From positions 2,108,001 through 2,172,000 of the forward strand of contig NZ_CP026947.1 of assembly GCF_003065405.1 (NCBI RefSeq): 64,000 nucleotides of DNA, read 5' to 3'. Positions 18,039 to 26,671 of this stretch are shown one piece after another; within the stretch, counting starts at the first letter, position 1, and every line of letters begins with the position of its first letter. The notes beneath the pieces are model-generated. The model worked only from the letters and a program-made list of their open reading frames with translations. It was not told the DNA's origin and searched no databases. The position numbers were made by a program, and so were the translations under genes. The DNA comes from Corynebacterium yudongzhengii (GTDB lineage: Bacteria; Actinomycetota; Actinomycetes; Mycobacteriales; Mycobacteriaceae).

Positions 18039-19292
18039 ATGCTTTCCCCGATCGTCGCGGAGCTCGCGTCCGCAGACCGTCTGTTTGTCGTTTCGGATTT
18101 CGATGGCACGCTCGCGGGCTTTTCCGCCGATGCCTACAACGTTCCCGTCAACTCCCAATCGCTGGCAGCACTGACCCGCTTGGCGGGCATGCCGGATACG
18201 CGCGTCGCGATCCTCTCGGGCCGTCACCTCGAGGGCCTAGCCGAGGTCTGCGACCTGCGCGCCCCCATCATCCGTGCGGGTTCGCACGGCAACGAGTCCT
18301 CCTTCTCGACGGGCCCGTCGCTCGCGCAGCAGAAGCGCCTCGACGAGATTGAGGCGGCGCTGAAGCCGCTTCTCGACGAGCACGGCACCTTCGTCGAGCG
18401 CAAGCCTTTCCAGCGCGTCGCCCACGTCGCGACGCTGGCGAAGAAGGACCCCGAGAAGGCCGAGGAGATCCTCCGGAAGATCGCCCAGCTCGACTTCGAG
18501 GGCGCGCACGTGATTGAAGGCAAGAACATCGTCGAGTTCTCGGTCACCTCGGTGACGAAGGGCACGTGGATCGAGAAGGTCCGCGACCAGTACGAACCGG
18601 AGCGCACCGTCTTCGTCGGCGACGATGTCACCGATGAGCAGGGCTTCGCCGTGCTCGGGGAGAAGGACTACGGCATCAAGGTGGGCGAGGGGCATACCGC
18701 CGCCTCGGCGCGGGTGGCCAACATCGAGGAGGTCGCGGAGTTTTTCACCGAACTTGCCGACGCCCGCGCCGCCCACATCCAATTCCCCCGCGATACCGCC
18801 GGCCGCTTCGAGTGGTGCGCCGCCGGCCTGGGCGCGATCGTCCACCAGGTCGAGGACTGGTCGGTGCCCACGCCGTGCACCGGCTGGTCCGCGCGCGATG
18901 TCATCCGGCACCTTAACACCTGGGTGCCGAAGAAGCTCGGGCTCGAGCCGGTGCCGGGCGATGACCCGGTCGACGAGTACTTCACGTTCATCGACGCCGT
19001 GCGGGCTCTGCTTGACGACGACAACCGCGCCGCCCTCGAATGCGTGCGCACCTCGCTGAACACCGATTTGTTCGTGCACACCTGGGACATGGCCCGGGCC
19101 ATCGGGGTGAATCCGAAGCTCGACGAGAACTTCGCCTCCCGTCTGCTGCGCCACTACGAGCTGGTCAACGAGGAGCGCATGGTGGAAACGGGCCACTACG
19201 ACCCCCCCGTCGAGATCCCGGCGGACGCCTCCCCCGTCGAGCAGCTCGTCGCCGCCACCGGCCGCGACCCGCGCGCCAATCTCGTCGAGTAG
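18039..19292 (+). CDS. otsB: Trehalose-6-phosphate phosphatase fused to a TIGR03086/MDMPI-like metal-binding domain
   Basis: OtsB removes phosphate from trehalose-6-phosphate. Residues 1-240 are a normal HAD-type OtsB: DFDGT nucleophile at 19-23, LSGR near 60, GDDVTDE near 193. Residues ~246-417 are extra. They carry WSVPTPCTGWSARDVIRHL, DLFVHTWDMARAIGV and PPVEIPADASPVEQLVAATG, the hallmarks of the TIGR03086 DinB/mycothiol-dependent maleylpyruvate-isomerase-like family. His near 291 and the Asp-x3-His pair near 342-346 are placed as metal ligands. Usual corynebacterial OtsB is, to my knowledge, about 250 residues, so this is a fusion. No internal stop or frameshift is seen at the junction. 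Confidence 0.9.
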   Translation: MLSPIVAELASADRLFVVSDFDGTLAGFSADAYNVPVNSQSLAALTRLAGMPDTRVAILSGRHLEGLAEVCDLRAPIIRAGSHGNESSFSTGPSLAQQKRLDEIEAALKPLLDEHGTFVERKPFQRVAHVATLAKKDPEKAEEILRKIAQLDFEGAHVIEGKNIVEFSVTSVTKGTWIEKVRDQYEPERTVFVGDDVTDEQGFAVLGEKDYGIKVGEGHTAASARVANIEEVAEFFTELADARAAHIQFPRDTAGRFEWCAAGLGAIVHQVEDWSVPTPCTGWSARDVIRHLNTWVPKKLGLEPVPGDDPVDEYFTFIDAVRALLDDDNRAALECVRTSLNTDLFVHTWDMARAIGVNPKLDENFASRLLRHYELVNEERMVETGHYDPPVEIPADASPVEQLVAATGRDPRANLVE

Positions 19293-19296
19293 CTCT

Positions 19297-20403
19297 CTAG
19301 TTCTCCGGCACTGGGGCGACGGTGGTACCGGGCAGGAAGTGCGTCGGCAAGATTTTGCGCGGCGCTGTTGTGGCTGGCGGGGTGCCGGTGAGGCGGGCGT
19401 CGATAAGCTCGTTGAGGATCTGGCCGGCCGCCGCCCCCTTGGCCCGCATAGGCTGGCTGACGGTGGTCAGTCCGCGCTGGCGGGCGAGTTCGACGCCGTC
19501 GAAACCCGTGACCGATAAATCGCCGGGCACGTCGATGCCGCGCTGGCGGGCGAGATCGAGCACGCCGAAGGCCATCGAGTCGGTGGTGCACACGACGGCC
19601 GTGAGCTCGGGGTGTGCATCGAGAAGCTCGCGGGCACCGTCGACGGCGGTGTCGTGGTCGTTGTGATGTCTAGCGACGATCGGCACGCGCTCGGCATCGA
19701 TGCCGGCGGCGGCGAGGACGTCGAGGGCGCCGAGGATGCGGGCGCGCTGGACGTGCAGCCCGGCGGTGTCCAGGTCCGCGGGTGCGACCGCGCCGTCGTG
19801 GCGGGTGCGGGTGAGCCGCTTCGCCAGGATCCCGATGCGCCGGTGCCCCTGTTCGACGAGCGCGCGCACGGCGGGCGCGATGGCCTGGTGGTCGTCGATA
19901 CCCACGTAGGCCAGGTCTTTCGTGTCATAGGGCTGGTCGCAGATGACCAGCGGCAGGCCAGTGGCGCGGGCGGCGGCTAAGTGCGGGTCCTCGTTGGCGA
20001 CGGAATAGATGACGAAGCCGTCGACGACGGTGCGGAAGACGGGGGCGGTGGAGGAGTCATCGCCGGGGCCGACCGGCACGAGCGTCAGGGCGTTTTCGGT
20101 GCCATAGGAGGACTCGGCGAGCCCGGCGAGGAAATCGACACTCGCGTGGTCTTCGAAGGCGTAGCTTAAGTGCTCGGTCATGAGGACACCGACGGAGCCG
20201 ACGCGGCTGGTGCGCAGGCTGCGCGCCGTCGGGTTGGGCCCGGGGTAGCCGCGGGCGGCGGCTACGGCCAAGATGCGCTCGCGCAAGGACGCGGAGAGTT
20301 GGTCCGGCTGGTTGTAGGCGTTGGAGACGGTGGTGCGCGACACCCCGAGCTCGGCGGCGAGCGACGCAAGCGTGCCGCGGGGGCGAGGGTGATCTGGGGC
20401 CAT
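19297..20403 (-). CDS. ipsA: LacI-family transcriptional regulator, IpsA-like
   Basis: This 368-residue repressor or activator has an N-terminal helix-turn-helix (TLASLAAELGVSRTTVSNAYNQP) and a periplasmic-binding-protein-like sugar-sensing domain. Its place between otsB and the zinc transporter is that of IpsA, the inositol-responsive regulator of myo-inositol-phosphate and mycothiol synthesis in Corynebacterium glutamicum. The name rests on synteny plus family. It converges on otsB with a 4-bp gap and is divergent from znuA with about 106 bp between starts. Confidence 0.8.
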   Translation of the reverse strand: MAPDHPRPRGTLASLAAELGVSRTTVSNAYNQPDQLSASLRERILAVAAARGYPGPNPTARSLRTSRVGSVGVLMTEHLSYAFEDHASVDFLAGLAESSYGTENALTLVPVGPGDDSSTAPVFRTVVDGFVIYSVANEDPHLAAARATGLPLVICDQPYDTKDLAYVGIDDHQAIAPAVRALVEQGHRRIGILAKRLTRTRHDGAVAPADLDTAGLHVQRARILGALDVLAAAGIDAERVPIVARHHNDHDTAVDGARELLDAHPELTAVVCTTDSMAFGVLDLARQRGIDVPGDLSVTGFDGVELARQRGLTTVSQPMRAKGAAAGQILNELIDARLTGTPPATTAPRKILPTHFLPGTTVAPVPEN

Positions 20404-20474
20404 GGTTGTTCATTCTAGGTGGCCCGTGAGGCTTTTCCGCAGCATCTGGCAGGCATTTTCACCATGTTTTCATT

Positions 20475-20491
20475 TTGACAACAATTGTCAA
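20475..20491. promoter_or_regulatory. TTGACAACAATTGTCAA inverted repeat upstream of znuA, candidate Zur operator
   Basis: Seven-base arms TTGACAA/TTGTCAA surround a 3-bp centre, 19 bp before the znuA start. Zinc-uptake operons in corynebacteria are repressed by Zur at A/T-rich palindromes in this position, so Zur is the first candidate. The divergent LacI-type regulator is another. Confidence 0.5.
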
Positions 20492-20509
20492 CAATGTGAA
20501 ACTTTCCGC

Positions 20510-21544
20510 ATGAGAAAATCTCACCTTTTCCGCGGCTTTAGTGCCGCAGCGCTGACCACTCTGACCGCCGGCTCTCTCATCGCTTGCTCGACTGATTCTG
20601 CCGACAACGGTGAGAACGCCAACGCCTCCGGCAATGGTGACGATGCCACTACTCAGGTCGTCACCTCCACCTCCGTGTGGGCCGATGTCGCCGACGAGGT
20701 GCTGGACGACGCCGAGATCGAAGCCCTCATCACCGACCCCGGCCAAAATCCGCACCACTTCGAGCCCGCAGCCACCGACATCGCCACCGCCTTAGAGGCA
20801 GACCTCGTGGTCGTCGGTGGCGGCGGCTACGACGCCTGGCTCTACGAGCCGATCATGGAAGACGCGGGCGAGGAGAACATCATCCACCCGCTGCCGCTCA
20901 TCAGCCACGACCACGCGCATGGTCATGATCACGACCACGAGCATGGCGAGGAGGGCCACGAGCACGATCATGAGCATGGCGAAGAGGGTCACGACCATGA
21001 CCACGAGCACGGCCACGACCACGCTCACGGCGACGTCCACTCCGTCGAGGGCAACGAGCACATCTGGTTCGACGTCGACGCTATCACCCAGGTCGCCGAG
21101 GACCTCGCGGCGAAGGAAGAGGATGCGGACGCCACCGCCGTCGTCGAGCAAATGGACGAGCTGCGCGAGCGCCTTTCCAACCTGCCCGAGGCCACCGTCG
21201 CCCAGACCGAGACCATCGGCGACTACCTCATCGACGACTCCTCCCTGACCGACGTCACCCCGACCGGCTACCGCCAGGCCACGCTCAACCACTCCGAGCC
21301 GGCCGCCGCTGATTTGGCCGCCTTCCTCGAGGCCATCGAGTCCGGCGAGGTCGACATCCTGCTCTACAACCCGCAGACCGCCACGGATCTGACTGAGCGC
21401 ATCCACGGCGCCGCCGAGGAGAACGACGTCCAGATCGTCACCATCGGCGAGCTGCCGCCGGAGGGCACCGAGTTCCTCGACTACTTCGAAGAGGTCGTCT
21501 CCGAGCTCGAGGACGCCGCTGAGAACGTCTCCTCCGAGCAGTAG
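20510..21544 (+). CDS. znuA: Zinc/manganese-type ABC transporter substrate-binding lipoprotein
   Basis: A cluster-A-I metal-binding lipoprotein. Start ATG 20510 gives MRKSHLFRGFSAAAL with lipobox LIAC; a longer reading from 20402 is unnecessary. Mature ligand-type histidines appear in NPHHFEP and NEHIWFD. Between them is a long His/Glu/Asp-rich loop with internal repeats of HDHEHGEEG, typical of zinc rather than manganese binders. The C-terminus holds LLYNPQTATDLTERI. It is followed by the ATPase and permease genes, so the three form a complete importer. Confidence 0.92.
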   Translation: MRKSHLFRGFSAAALTTLTAGSLIACSTDSADNGENANASGNGDDATTQVVTSTSVWADVADEVLDDAEIEALITDPGQNPHHFEPAATDIATALEADLVVVGGGGYDAWLYEPIMEDAGEENIIHPLPLISHDHAHGHDHDHEHGEEGHEHDHEHGEEGHDHDHEHGHDHAHGDVHSVEGNEHIWFDVDAITQVAEDLAAKEEDADATAVVEQMDELRERLSNLPEATVAQTETIGDYLIDDSSLTDVTPTGYRQATLNHSEPAAADLAAFLEAIESGEVDILLYNPQTATDLTERIHGAAEENDVQIVTIGELPPEGTEFLDYFEEVVSELEDAAENVSSEQ

Positions 21545-21556
21545 GGCTTGTCCTAG

Positions 21557-22258
21557 GTGCTAGTTCGCTTCACTGACGCAGCCGTCGACCCCTTATGGTC
21601 CGGCCTCGACTTAGAGGTGGCCCCCGGCGAGTTCCTCGCCGTGCTCGGTCCCAACGGGTCCGGCAAGTCGACGCTGCTCAACACCATCTTGGGCACCCGC
21701 GCGCTGACCCGCGGCAAGGTGAAGGTCGACGCGCGGGTGGGGTTCATCCCCCAGCAGCGCATGTTCGACCGCAACCTGCCGCTGCGCGCCCGGGATCTGG
21801 TCTCCCTGTCGCTGGCGCACGGGACGATCACTCGTCGACACCCGCGGAAAGGCCAGGTCGAAGAGCTCCTCGCCGCCGTGGATGCACAGGGGCTGGCGGA
21901 TAAGCCCGTCGGCAAGCTTTCGGGCGGACAGCAACAACTGATCCGCCAGGCACAGGCGCTGGCCACCGACCCGCAGCTGCTGCTTGCCGACGAACCGCTC
22001 CTTTCCCTCGACGTCGCCCGGCAGCACGATACCGTCGCCAAGCTTGAGCGACGCCGCCGTGAGCATAAGACCGCCATCATCATGGTCACCCACGGCATCA
22101 ACCCAGTGCTCGGCATCGTCGACCGCGTGCTCTACCTCGCGCCGCACGGCCACATGGTGGGCACGGTCGACGAAGTCATGCGTTCCGACGTCCTCTCCGA
22201 CCTCTACCGCACCAAAGTCGAGGTCGCCGAAGTCAACGGACGACTGGTGGTGATCTAG
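21557..22258 (+). CDS. znuC: Zinc-type ABC transporter ATPase
   Basis: This 233-residue nucleotide-binding subunit has Walker A GPNGSGKST, the signature LSGGQQQLI, Walker B LLLADEP and the H-loop VTHG. The GTG start at 21557 lies 12 bp after znuA. Its stop TAG directly abuts the ATG of the permease gene, so the two are translationally coupled. Confidence 0.93.
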   Translation: MLVRFTDAAVDPLWSGLDLEVAPGEFLAVLGPNGSGKSTLLNTILGTRALTRGKVKVDARVGFIPQQRMFDRNLPLRARDLVSLSLAHGTITRRHPRKGQVEELLAAVDAQGLADKPVGKLSGGQQQLIRQAQALATDPQLLLADEPLLSLDVARQHDTVAKLERRRREHKTAIIMVTHGINPVLGIVDRVLYLAPHGHMVGTVDEVMRSDVLSDLYRTKVEVAEVNGRLVVI

Positions 22259-23167
22259 ATGAGCCTCGAACAATTCTTCGCCGACACCGAAGCGCTCTTG
22301 CAGGTCGGCTTCGTGCAGCAGGCCGTGATCGCCTCCGCGCTGCTCGGCGTGCTCTCCGGCGTGATGACGCCCCTGATCGTCCTGCGGCGCATGTCCTTTT
22401 CGGTGCACGCCACCTCGGAACTCGCGCTCATGGGCGCGGCCGCGGCGCTCGTGTTCGGCTTCAACATCGGCTTCGGCGCGCTCGCGGGAGCGATCGCCGC
22501 GGCCATCGTGCTCGCAGTGCTGGGGTTCCGCGGGCAGCAGGACTCGTCGATCGGCGTGGTCATGAGCTTCGGCCTCGGGCTGGCCGTGCTGTTTTTGTAC
22601 CTCTACCCCGGCAACTCGACGACCGCGATGAGCCTGCTGACCGGCCAGATCGTCGGCGTCTCCAGCGCCTCGACGTGGCTTCTGGCGCTCGTGACGGTGA
22701 TCGTCATCGGTGCGGTCATCCTGCTGTGGCGCCCGCTTTTGTTCGCCTCCACTGACCCGGAGATGGCGCGGGCGGTGGGCATCCCGGTGCACGGCCTGGC
22801 GGTGGTCTTCGCGATCCTCGTGGGGCTGACCTCCGCGCAGTCGGTGCAGATCGTCGGCGCCCTGCTGGTCATGGCGCTGCTGATCACCCCCGGCGCGGCC
22901 GCCGCGCATGTGGCCCGCTCCCCTCTCACCACGGTGCTTCTGTCGGTGCTGTTCGCGGAGATCTCCGCGGTCGGCGGACTGTTGCTCTCGCTGGCGCCGG
23001 GACTGCCGGTGAGCGTGTTCGTCACGACCATCTCGTTCATCATCTACCTCATCTGCCGCACCATCGGTGCGCTGCGCGAGCGCAAGATCTCCCGCGATGA
23101 GGTCGCCGCCGCGCGTTACGACGAACGCCCCGAGCCCACCCCCGATCCGCACCACCACCTCGATTAG
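22259..23167 (+). CDS. znuB: Zinc-type ABC transporter permease
   Basis: A 302-residue membrane protein of the ABC-3 (ZnuB/TroC) family with eight or so hydrophobic segments. Typical blocks include HATSELALMGAAAALVFG, ASTDPEMARAVGIPV and ALLVMALLITPGAAAAH. The C-terminal tail is His-rich (PHHHLD). It is the last gene of the operon; an R1 repeat pair follows. Confidence 0.93.
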   Translation: MSLEQFFADTEALLQVGFVQQAVIASALLGVLSGVMTPLIVLRRMSFSVHATSELALMGAAAALVFGFNIGFGALAGAIAAAIVLAVLGFRGQQDSSIGVVMSFGLGLAVLFLYLYPGNSTTAMSLLTGQIVGVSSASTWLLALVTVIVIGAVILLWRPLLFASTDPEMARAVGIPVHGLAVVFAILVGLTSAQSVQIVGALLVMALLITPGAAAAHVARSPLTTVLLSVLFAEISAVGGLLLSLAPGLPVSVFVTTISFIIYLICRTIGALRERKISRDEVAAARYDERPEPTPDPHHHLD

Positions 23168-23213
23168 GTGGGTTGCTCGGGGTTGCGTGGCTGCTCGGGG
23201 TTTGGCGTATAAA

Positions 23214-23311
23214 GCGCTATCGCTGGCCGAAAGCGGTCACTCCTAAAAGAGTACTGGTTTCGACCGCGCGAGACTCCTTTCTATGAGGGTGATTTCGGCC
23301 AGCGTAAGCGC
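23214..23311 (-). repeat. R1 palindromic intergenic repeat, copy 6
   Basis: A 98-bp copy starting GCGCTATCGCTGGCCGAAA and ending TTTCGGCCAGCGTAAGCGC. The T-to-C change in GGTCGAAA occurs in both arms (GGCCGAAA/TTTCGGCC), a compensatory pair that keeps the stem. G/T-rich DNA lies to its left. Confidence 0.9.
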
Positions 23312-23423
23312 AACATGACGGTCCGGAGGGGTTGACGGTTATGGCGGTCGGCTGGTCACCCCATCCGCCCCACCAGTCTCTCCCGTGAGTCTCTCACGTC
23401 TTGCCCGCTCCTCCCGTCATGCC

Positions 23424-23527
23424 GCGCTATCGCTGTCCGAAAGCAGTCACCCCTAAAGGAGTACTGGTTTCGACCGCGCGAGACTCCTTTCGGAGCGGGC
23501 CCTTTCGACCACGCACACAATCGCGAT
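23424..23527 (-). repeat. R1 palindromic intergenic repeat, copy 7, right arm degraded
   Basis: Starts GCGCTATCGCTGTCCGAAA and keeps the centre TTTCGACCGCGCGAGACTCC, but the right end reads TTTCGACCACGCACAC followed by a TCGCGA remnant. The spacer to copy 6 is 112 bp. The DNA to 23636 is A/C-rich without a gene. Confidence 0.8.
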
Positions 23528-23636
23528 ACCGCTACATTCCCGACAGACCACCCAACTCGGCAATCACCTGTGAACACAGCACAGAAACCCCAAAAGCCCC
23601 CAGAAACGCCAACGAACAGCACTAAACTGTTAAGCC

Positions 23637-24482
23637 GTGTCTTATACCGTCACTCGAGGATCCTTCGACCACGACCATCGCCGGCGCAGCTATACCATCG
23701 TCGCGCCGGATGAGCTGACGCCGCACGCGCTTTTGTTGTATTTCCACGGCTCGTTGCAGTCGTCGAATGTGGCGCGCAATTTCACCGGCCATACCTTCGA
23801 CGCGCTGGCCGAGCGCGGCATCGTGGTGGTCTATCCGGATGGCATTCATCATCACTTCAACGATGCCCGCCGTGACCTCGGGGAACGCACCCGGCAGCTG
23901 CGTGTGGATGACGTGGGATTTGTGACCACGCTCGTCGATAAGCTCACTCACCACTACGACCTCAGCCCGCAGCGGGTGTATGGCTGCGGGTTTTCCAACG
24001 GCGGCCAGATGGTCTACCGGCTCCTGCTCGAGGCCCCCGGGCTGCTGAAAGGGGCGGCGACCTATGCGGCCACGCTGCCCGCCCCGGAAAACCTCCTGCC
24101 CGGCATCAACACAGCTAACGCCGTGCCGACGCCTTTTCTCTCCATCCACGGCACCGCGGATCCGATCGCCCCGTACACCGGCGGCGAGGCCGGCATGGAT
24201 GGCAACAACCGCGGGCCAGTGCGCTCCTTCCGCGATACCGGAGAGATATCCGCCCGCATCAACGGTCACGACCCGGAAGGCGTCACCCGCACCAGCTCAG
24301 GCAGCGTGATCACCGAAGACTGGAGCGCCACCGATAAACCGCCAGTGCGCCTGATCACCGTCGAGGGGATGGGGCATCTCGTGCCGGCGCCGAAGAAGCT
24401 AGATGCGCGCCTCGGCGCGGGCACCGACCAGCTCATCGCCGCCGAGGCCACGGCGGACTTCTTCGACCTCCGCGCCGGCTGA
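23637..24482 (+). CDS. Alpha/beta-hydrolase, PHB-depolymerase/feruloyl-esterase (LpqC-like) family
   Basis: This 281-residue serine hydrolase has the nucleophile elbow GCGFSNGG (Ser120), an Asp region FLSIHGTADPIAPY and a His in EGMGHLVPA. The oxyanion region LLLYFHGSLQSS is conserved. There is no signal peptide. Natural substrate unknown; family members hydrolyse polyester or phenolic esters. It converges on thiD-tenA with a 3-bp gap. Confidence 0.82.
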   Translation: MSYTVTRGSFDHDHRRRSYTIVAPDELTPHALLLYFHGSLQSSNVARNFTGHTFDALAERGIVVVYPDGIHHHFNDARRDLGERTRQLRVDDVGFVTTLVDKLTHHYDLSPQRVYGCGFSNGGQMVYRLLLEAPGLLKGAATYAATLPAPENLLPGINTANAVPTPFLSIHGTADPIAPYTGGEAGMDGNNRGPVRSFRDTGEISARINGHDPEGVTRTSSGSVITEDWSATDKPPVRLITVEGMGHLVPAPKKLDARLGAGTDQLIAAEATADFFDLRAG

Positions 24483-24485
24483 AAC

Positions 24486-26033
24486 CTAGCGAGCGTCCGT
24501 GAGCATAGCCTGGGCGAAGAAGTCCGCCTCGAGCTCGCAGGCGCGCACGAAGGCCTGGGCCGCCCGCGCCCGCTGCCGCGCCGACGCCCCGGCCAGCGCC
24601 TTTTCCGCCACCGCCACGGCGCGGGCGGTCGCCTCCTGGAAGCCTGCGTCCTCGTAGGTACCCAACCAGGATGCATAAGGGTGGTCCTCGGTCCTCGCGC
24701 TGGCCAGATCCGCCCCGACCTGCGCGTAGACCCAGAAACACGGCAGTACGGCGGCGACGGCGATGGGGTAATCGTTCTGCGCCTCGGCGCGCAGGAAGTC
24801 GGTGTAGGCGAGCGTCGCGGGCGAGGGGTCTATCTGGGCGTCGACGCCGAACTGCGCGTGCATGCCCTGCTCGACGGCGATCGCTTCGGTCACCGATTCG
24901 GCCCACATGCGCCGCTCCTCCCGGTTTTCGGCCTTCAGCCCCAGCCCGGCGAGCACGCGCGAGTAGACCTCGAGGTAGTAGTCGTCCTGTGTGAGGTAGA
25001 ACAGGAACTTCTCTTGAGGCAGCACGCCGGAGGCGAGCGCGGGGACGAAGCCGTCGGTGGTGAAGCGCTGAAGCGCATCGCCGGCGGCCTCCCACAGGGC
25101 GGCGGTCCACGGACCGGCTGGCGCGACGACCGGGGTCGGCGCCGGCGTATCGACGTCCACCCCCAACGCCTCCGGGGCCTCCCATGCATCGATGAACCCG
25201 CGCAGCCGCGGGCGCTGATCGCTGGCCGCCGCCTGCCGACGCAGCCGGTGGAAGTGATCGATCGGCCCGTTACCCTGGCCTACCTGGAGGTCTTCGCCGT
25301 ATTCGAGGGCCTCGCGCACCCAGTCGGTGGCCCAGGCGACGGCCTCTCCGTAGGACTCCCCCACCGCCAGGCGGGTCGCCAGCGCCGAGGAGAGGGAGCA
25401 GCCGGTGCCGTGCGAGGCGGAGGTCTCTACCGCGGGCGAGGAAGCGTGAGTGAGCACCTCACCGCCGGGGCCGATGAGGGTATTGCCGCGGTCATCCGCA
25501 GAGAGGTGTCCGCCTTTGGCGAGGATGAGGGCGCCGGTGGTATCGGCGAGTGTTGTTGCCTGGGCGTTGGCTTCGGCACGCGTTGTGGCCTCTTTTCCTC
25601 CGGTGAGCTGGGCGAGCTCGGTGAGGTTCGGGGTGAGAACGGTGGCCTTCTTGAGCAGCTCGCCGGAGACGCTTTCGGCGAGCGCGTGGCCGGAGGCCGC
25701 GACCATGACTGGGTCGATGACCACGGGCACGTCGCCAAGCTCCTCGAGCCAGGCGACGACTTCGCGGGCGGAGGCCTCGTCGGCGATCATGCCGATCTTC
25801 ACGGCGTCGATTGTCACATCGTCGCTGACGGACTTGAGTTGCGCGCGCAAAAAGTCCGGCTCCGGGGTGTGCACGGACTGCACGCCGCGGGTGTTCTGGA
25901 CGACGAGCGAGGTGACCACCGACATCCCGAAACCGCCGGCGGCGGCGATCGCCTTGAGGTCGGCCTGGATGCCGGCGCCACCGGTGGGATCAGTGCCGGC
26001 GATGCTTAAAACACGGGGGACAAGCTGGTCCAT
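24486..26033 (-). CDS. thiD: Bifunctional HMP/HMP-P kinase (ThiD) - TenA thiaminase II fusion
   Basis: Residues 1-~270 are ThiD, phosphorylating hydroxymethylpyrimidine: LSIAGTDPTGGAGIQADLK, VMVAASGHAL and the anion hole SHGTGCSLSSA. Residues ~300-515 are a TenA domain (GVLPQEKFLFYLTQDDYYLE, AVLPCFWVYAQVG), which salvages degraded thiamine by aminopyrimidine hydrolysis. The full length of 515 residues fits a clean fusion. It is the last gene of the riboswitch-controlled operon, 3 bp after thiE. Confidence 0.93.
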   Translation of the reverse strand: MDQLVPRVLSIAGTDPTGGAGIQADLKAIAAAGGFGMSVVTSLVVQNTRGVQSVHTPEPDFLRAQLKSVSDDVTIDAVKIGMIADEASAREVVAWLEELGDVPVVIDPVMVAASGHALAESVSGELLKKATVLTPNLTELAQLTGGKEATTRAEANAQATTLADTTGALILAKGGHLSADDRGNTLIGPGGEVLTHASSPAVETSASHGTGCSLSSALATRLAVGESYGEAVAWATDWVREALEYGEDLQVGQGNGPIDHFHRLRRQAAASDQRPRLRGFIDAWEAPEALGVDVDTPAPTPVVAPAGPWTAALWEAAGDALQRFTTDGFVPALASGVLPQEKFLFYLTQDDYYLEVYSRVLAGLGLKAENREERRMWAESVTEAIAVEQGMHAQFGVDAQIDPSPATLAYTDFLRAEAQNDYPIAVAAVLPCFWVYAQVGADLASARTEDHPYASWLGTYEDAGFQEATARAVAVAEKALAGASARQRARAAQAFVRACELEADFFAQAMLTDAR

Positions 26034-26036
26034 GAA

Positions 26037-26669
26037 TCAACACTCCTTGAGAAGTTGACGGGCGGCGGCGCGCGGATCGGCGGCCGCCATGATCGCGGAG
26101 ACCACGCACACACCGTCCACACCGGTGGCGCGGGCCTGCCGAATGTTGTCGTGGTTGATGCCGCCGATCGCCACGGCTGCCAGCCCCATCGCGTGGGCAC
26201 GTGCGGCCAGCCGGCGGGTGCCCTCATAGCCCAGGGCAGCGGCGGTATCCGTTTTCGTAGGGGTTTCACAAAGCGGGCTTAAGCCGACGTAGTCGGGGCG
26301 CGTCTGGCACGCCTCGATGGCCTCCAGTTCGGCGGTGTTGCTGACCGAAAGCCCTACCGGCACCGCCTCGCCGACCAGCGCGCGGACCTCGTCGAGCGCC
26401 ATGTCCTGCTGGCCGACGTGCACGCCCAAGCCCAGCTCGACGGCGATCTCGACGCGGTCGTTGACGAGCACCGGCACCCCGTGCGGGCGCGCCACCTTCT
26501 CGACGGCGCGGGCGAGGTGGGCGAAGGTGTCGTCGTCAAGCTCTTTGTCGCGCACCTGCACCATGCTCACCCCGCCGGCGATCGCCTCGGCGACGACCGC
26601 GGGCACCCGCTCATAGCCGCCGGGCAGGCGGGAGTCGGTGACCAGGTAGAGGCGGTAATCGAGGTCCAT
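26037..26669 (-). CDS. thiE: Thiamine-phosphate synthase
   Basis: ThiE couples HMP-pyrophosphate with thiazole phosphate to make thiamine phosphate. Start ATG 26669 gives MDLDYRLYLVTDSRLPGG, canonical for the family, and 210 residues. Conserved blocks: SMVQVRDKELDD, VLVNDRVEIA, VHVGQQDMALDEVR, YVGLSPLCETPTKTD and AIGGIN. It starts 3 bp after the thiM stop. Confidence 0.95.
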   Translation of the reverse strand: MDLDYRLYLVTDSRLPGGYERVPAVVAEAIAGGVSMVQVRDKELDDDTFAHLARAVEKVARPHGVPVLVNDRVEIAVELGLGVHVGQQDMALDEVRALVGEAVPVGLSVSNTAELEAIEACQTRPDYVGLSPLCETPTKTDTAAALGYEGTRRLAARAHAMGLAAVAIGGINHDNIRQARATGVDGVCVVSAIMAAADPRAAARQLLKEC

Positions 26670-26671
26670 CG

